Source: Methanobacteriota archaeon (GTDB lineage Archaea; Halobacteriota; Syntropharchaeia; JACQPP01). Taken from it: a DNA stretch of 15,881 nt. The stretch is from contig JACQPP010000154.1 of NCBI GenBank assembly GCA_016207465.1, positions 1 to 15,881 on the forward strand, read 5' to 3'. Positions 13,181 to 15,881 of the stretch are shown one piece after another. The notes beneath the pieces are model-generated. The model was given only the letters and a program-made list of their open reading frames with translations. It had not been told where the DNA came from and did not search any database. The first letter of the stretch is position 1, and each line of letters starts with the position of its first letter. The position numbers and the translations under genes were made by a program.

Positions 13181-13187
13181 CACCTCC
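13181..13187 (-). promoter_or_regulatory. Strong ribosome binding site of MC1
   Basis: The minus strand reads GGAGGTG, ending four bases before ATG 13176. It is among the best Shine-Dalgarno matches in the window, where several other genes seem nearly leaderless, and it fixes the MC1 start. Confidence 0.7.
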
Positions 13188-13214
13188 CGATTTTGTGGAG
13201 TCAATGGCAGAGGT

Positions 13215-13230
13215 GCTTAAAAATATTTCG
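13215..13230 (-). promoter_or_regulatory. BRE/TATA promoter of MC1
   Basis: The minus strand reads GCGAAA (BRE-like) running into TATTTTTA. Initiation about 25 bases on, near 13197, would give a leader of about 20 bases that contains the GGAGGTG site. It lies in the 82-base gap between the UPF0200 gene and MC1. Confidence 0.65.
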
Positions 13231-13258
13231 CTCCCCGGATATCGCTTTTCCGGCGAAG

Positions 13259-13816
13259 TCAGGGGGCGGAGCCCCGCTGTTCCTCCAATAGTTCCCGGAT
13301 TTCACGGCGGAACCCCTCCAGGTCCCCGTCGTTCCTGACCTCCAGGGGAGCGCCCCCCATGGCCTCTCGGATGCCGAACCCCTCCTCGCGGCGGTCCCGC
13401 TCCCGGAACTCCTCCAGGCTCCGGGGGGCATCTCCCCGCTCCCTCCGGCATGCCCGCCCGAACCTCGCCTCCTCCCCGGCCTCCACCCGCACCAGCCGGA
13501 AGGCCCCGCCGAACTCCCGCCGGAACCTCTCCACCTCCGCCGCCCCCCGGATGCCGTCCACCACCGCCAGGGGACCCGAGAGGGCCCGGAGGCGCGCCAC
13601 CGCCCGGGCCGCCACCGCGTCCATCCCCTCCTCCCGCCGCAGGGCCCTCGCCACGTCTCCTGCCTCCGATTCCGGCCTCCCCCGCCTCCGGGTCTCCTCT
13701 CGCACCACGTCCCCCAGGACCACCACCGGGATGGACATCTCCCGGGCCAGATGGGAGGCCTCCGACTTGCCGGAGGCCTGGAGGCCGACGAAGGCGAGGA
13801 TGCGCCGGGGGGCCAT
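13259..13816 (-). CDS. UPF0200-type P-loop nucleotide kinase-like protein
   Basis: A 185-residue protein of the archaeal UPF0200 group, P-loop proteins resembling adenylate and dephospho-CoA kinases. RRILAFVGLQASGKSE (4-19) contains the Walker A as GLQASGKS; most relatives read GMPGSGKS or similar, so the Q-A pair is a variation that keeps the essential G-K-S. It is followed by VVVLGDVVREE (31-41), the lid/base-binding position, and AVVDGIRG (about 83-90), a Walker B-like strand with Asp. The C-terminal third is charged and helical. Substrate is not established for the group as far as I know. It is divergent from gltX across a 70-base promoter region and ends 82 bases before MC1. Confidence 0.8.
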   Translation of the reverse strand: MAPRRILAFVGLQASGKSEASHLAREMSIPVVVLGDVVREETRRRGRPESEAGDVARALRREEGMDAVAARAVARLRALSGPLAVVDGIRGAAEVERFRREFGGAFRLVRVEAGEEARFGRACRRERGDAPRSLEEFRERDRREEGFGIREAMGGAPLEVRNDGDLEGFRREIRELLEEQRGSAP

Positions 13817-13844
13817 GGGTGTCCTCTACGCGCCGCCGAGGAGA

Positions 13845-13856
13845 AAGTTTTAACTC
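13845..13856. promoter_or_regulatory. Shared TATA-like core between the UPF0200 gene and gltX
   Basis: AAGTTTTAACTC reads as a TATA-like element on both strands (GTTTTAAC plus, GTTAAAAC minus). It is centred about 35 bases from both starts (gltX ATG 13887 and the UPF0200 ATG 13816). Initiation would be near 13875 and 13825 respectively. Confidence 0.45.
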
Positions 13857-13869
13857 CTCTCCTTCCAAC

Positions 13870-13875
13870 GGAGGA
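13870..13875 (+). promoter_or_regulatory. Ribosome binding site of gltX
   Basis: GGAGGA ends 11 bases ahead of ATG 13887 and supports that start over internal ATGs. Confidence 0.5.
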
Positions 13876-13886
13876 TAAGTCAAGAA

Positions 13887-15581
13887 ATGCATAGTGACGT
13901 CCGCGCGGAAATCCGCGGGTTCATCGAGCGCACCGCCCTCCAGAATGCGGTGCGGCACGGAGCCGCGCGCCCCGACGCGGTGGCCAAGCGCGTCTTCGCG
14001 GAGTTCCCCGACCTGCGCCAGCGGAGCAAGGAGGTTCTCCAGTGGGTCGCCGAGGGGACCACCGAGGTCAACAAAATGGGGGGCGAGGCCGCCCGCAAGC
14101 GATTGCAGGAGGTGGCCCCGGAGATGCTGGAGGAGCCCAAGCACGAGGCCCGCCGCGGGCTCCCCGACCTCGACCCGCCGCCCGGAAAGGTGGTGATGCG
14201 ATTCGCCCCCAACCCCAACGGGCCCCCCACCCTGGGGAGCGCCCGGGGGCTCGTCGTCAACGCCGCCTACGTGAAGAAATACGGAGGCCGGCTCATCCTC
14301 CGCTTCGACGACACCGACCCGGGCACCAAGAAGCCCCTGGCCGACGCCTACCGCTGGTACCTGGAGGACGCCGAGTGGCTCGGCTTCAAGCCCGACGAGA
14401 CCATCTACGCCAGCGACCGCCTGGACCGCTACTACGAGGTCGCCGAGAGCCTCCTCCAGAAGGGGAAAGCCTACTACTGCACCTGCCCCAAGGACTGGTT
14501 CAAGTCCTACCGGGACGCCGGCCAGGCCTGCAAGCACCGCGACCAGACCCGCGAGGAGAACCTCCAGGGGTGGAAAGAGATGCTCGCGGGCAACGTGAAG
14601 GAGGGGGAGGGGGTCCTCCGCATGAAGACCGACATGAACCACCCCAACCCCGCCATCCGCGACTGGGTGGCCTTCCGCGTCATCAAGGCCTCCCACCCCC
14701 GCGTCAACCACAAATACCCGGTGTGGCCCACCCTCGACTTCGAGAGCGCCGTCGAGGACCACCTCCTCGGCACCACCCACATCCTCCGAGGAAAGGACCT
14801 CGCCGACTCCGAGGCCCGCCAGAGATACCTCTACGAGGACCTCGGCTGGAAATACCCCCACACCCTCCTCTGGGGCAAAATCACCGTCCACGAGTTCGGC
14901 AAGTTCTCCACCAGCATGCTCCGCAAGGAGATAGAGGAGGGCAAATACGTGGGGTGGGACGACCCCCGCCTCCCCACCCACCGCGCCCTCCGCCGCCGCG
15001 GCATCCAGCCCCGCGCCATCTGGAACTTCATGGTCCAGATGGGCCTCGGCGAGAACGACGTGAGCGCCAGCCTCGAGAACCTCTACGCCGAGAACCGCAA
15101 ACTCGTGGACCCCCAGGCCCACCGCTACTTCTTCGTCGCCGACCCCGTCCCCATCGAGGTCGAGGGACTCAAGGCCAAGACCGCCAAGGTCCCCCTCCAC
15201 CCCGACCACCCCGAGACCACCCGCACCCTCAAGACCAACGGGACCGTCCTCCTCGCCCGGGAGGACTGGCAGGGACGCAAACCCGGGGACAGGCTCCGCC
15301 TCAAAAACCTCGGCAACATCGAAATCAAGTCCACCCAGCCCCCCCGCGCCGCCTTCACCGGGGAGGCCCTCGACAAGGAACTCCCCATCGTCCACTGGCT
15401 CCCCCAGAAGGAGAACCTCCCCCTCAAGGTGGTCACCCCCACCGGGGAAACCGAGGGGCGCGGGGAGAAGGGAATCGAGACCGAGGTGGACAAGGTGGTC
15501 CAGTTCGAGAGATACGGATTCGTCCGAATCGACTCCGCGGGAGAGGGGGGAGTCGTCGTAGCCTATTTTACCCACGAGTGA
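13887..15581 (+). CDS. gltX: Glutamyl-tRNA synthetase, archaeal type
   Basis: Class I synthetase that charges tRNA with glutamate; in archaea it is typically non-discriminating and also serves tRNA-Gln. The 564-residue product has the archaeal N-terminal helical extension (about 1-100), then the Rossmann core. The ATP-site HIGH box reads APNPNGPPTLGSARG (107-121), so both histidines are replaced, with TLGS in place of HIGH. FDDTDP (140-145) and a Cys cluster C198-x-C200 with C215 and H217 (metal knuckle) follow. The KMSKS loop appears as GKFSTS (338-343). The C-terminal 200 residues form the GlnRS-like beta-barrel anticodon domain of archaeal enzymes. From memory, Thermoplasmatota enzymes share the TLGS variant. 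Full length, with no sign of disruption. Confidence 0.95.
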   Translation: MHSDVRAEIRGFIERTALQNAVRHGAARPDAVAKRVFAEFPDLRQRSKEVLQWVAEGTTEVNKMGGEAARKRLQEVAPEMLEEPKHEARRGLPDLDPPPGKVVMRFAPNPNGPPTLGSARGLVVNAAYVKKYGGRLILRFDDTDPGTKKPLADAYRWYLEDAEWLGFKPDETIYASDRLDRYYEVAESLLQKGKAYYCTCPKDWFKSYRDAGQACKHRDQTREENLQGWKEMLAGNVKEGEGVLRMKTDMNHPNPAIRDWVAFRVIKASHPRVNHKYPVWPTLDFESAVEDHLLGTTHILRGKDLADSEARQRYLYEDLGWKYPHTLLWGKITVHEFGKFSTSMLRKEIEEGKYVGWDDPRLPTHRALRRRGIQPRAIWNFMVQMGLGENDVSASLENLYAENRKLVDPQAHRYFFVADPVPIEVEGLKAKTAKVPLHPDHPETTRTLKTNGTVLLAREDWQGRKPGDRLRLKNLGNIEIKSTQPPRAAFTGEALDKELPIVHWLPQKENLPLKVVTPTGETEGRGEKGIETEVDKVVQFERYGFVRIDSAGEGGVVVAYFTHE

Positions 15582-15604
15582 CCCCTTGGCTGTGGGTGTC
15601 CGAC

Positions 15605-15881
15605 ATGGGGTTGATGAGCATCCTCGGGATTTGTCTGCTCGCGGGCCTGATTTTGGTCCCGGGGGCCCTGGGGGAGGGCGCCCCCGTGCGGAGGAACCTC
15701 AGCGACACCACCGCCTACCGCATAGACACAACCCCGACGCCCACGCCAACGCCCACTCCCACTCTCACTCCAACTCCCACTCCAACCCCCACCTCCACTC
15801 CAACTCCCACCCCCGCTCCAACTCTAATCCCCGACACTCCCTCGACCTCTCCCTCCGGACCCCAGCCCGCCCTCCCCCGAC
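15605..15881 (+). CDS. Secreted Thr-Pro-rich protein, 3' part cut by the window edge
   Basis: An open frame starting at ATG 15605 (or GTG 15596), about 20 bases after the gltX stop and probably co-transcribed with it, runs off the window after 92 codons. It opens with a signal peptide: MGLMSILGICLLAGLILVPG, then ALGEGAP. A short mature start (about residues 27-42) leads into roughly 30 residues of Thr-Pro dipeptide repeats, then a Ser/Pro-rich linker. Such TP repeats are common as extended, O-glycosylated stalks of archaeal surface proteins. No domain is visible before the edge, so no function can be given. Confidence 0.7.
   Translation, partial: MGLMSILGICLLAGLILVPGALGEGAPVRRNLSDTTAYRIDTTPTPTPTPTPTLTPTPTPTPTSTPTPTPAPTLIPDTPSTSPSGPQPALPR

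Noticed and set aside
13302..15575. 757-codon minus-strand frame opposite gltX
   Set aside because: It is antisense to an unmistakable gltX, is dominated by Gly/Val/Leu/Glu from high-GC codon bias, and has no domain; its end also overlaps the UPF0200 gene in another frame.
15722..15815. Tandem short repeats as a possible CRISPR or satellite
   Set aside because: The repeats are in-frame Thr-Pro codons of the secreted protein; there are no spacers or long repeat units.
1..15881. tRNA, rRNA or riboswitch genes
   Set aside because: No cloverleaf, rRNA-like or riboswitch-like segment was recognised in any gap; the intergenic spaces are mostly under 200 bases and are accounted for by promoters and terminators. 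A covariance-model scan was not possible.

Overview
This window comes from a high-GC archaeon. The evidence is a TATA-binding protein, SecE, the chromosomal protein MC1, a PC4-like single-stranded-DNA-binding protein, an archaeal-type glutamyl-tRNA synthetase and archaeal type IV pilus motor proteins. Start codons are repeatedly preceded at about 25 to 30 bases by TATA boxes, which also fits. An uncultivated Thermoplasmatota-like euryarchaeote seems most likely, partly because of the unusual HIGH-box variant in the synthetase. That placement is inference. Genes are packed tightly, with many ATGA or GTGA overlaps, and most lie on the minus strand. The high GC produces many long spurious antisense reading frames.

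Layout. Bases 1-108 encode a fragment of a protein-L-isoaspartate methyltransferase of lower GC that does not belong with its neighbours; the window's left end looks chimeric. Next come an acidic short frame (possibly the start of spt5), secE (minus), tbp (plus) and a PC4-like gene (minus). Bases 1606-9273 hold two adjacent minus-strand units. The first is a type IV pilus-like motor and pilin: a VirB11/ArlI-type ATPase, a two-domain TadC/ArlJ-type membrane platform, and a sequon-rich surface protein with a pilin-like N-terminal anchor. The second starts 64 bases further on and holds three consecutive KaiC/RecA-like ATPases followed by a CYTH-domain (triphosphatase/cyclase-like) enzyme. Bases 9306-12844 hold carbohydrate genes: a PIG-L deacetylase, a secreted GH5 glycosidase, a small membrane protein and a glucosamine-6-phosphate deaminase homologue, with a tiny zinc-ribbon gene between. 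The right side holds the MC1 gene, a UPF0200 nucleotide-kinase-like gene, gltX and the start of a secreted Thr-Pro-rich protein cut by the window edge.

How they may work together. Archaella use a KaiC-like protein (ArlH/FlaH) with the ArlI/ArlJ motor, so the KaiC trio beside an ArlI/ArlJ-type pair may be a multi-subunit version of that partner. The first KaiC-like protein has lost the Walker A lysine, the second is intact, and the third keeps its P-loop but has lost the glutamate pair. Together with the CYTH enzyme this is the best candidate here for an undescribed system. The sugar genes could process N-acetylhexosamine-containing polysaccharide or glycans, but the deaminase homologue has Arg where a catalytic Asp is expected.
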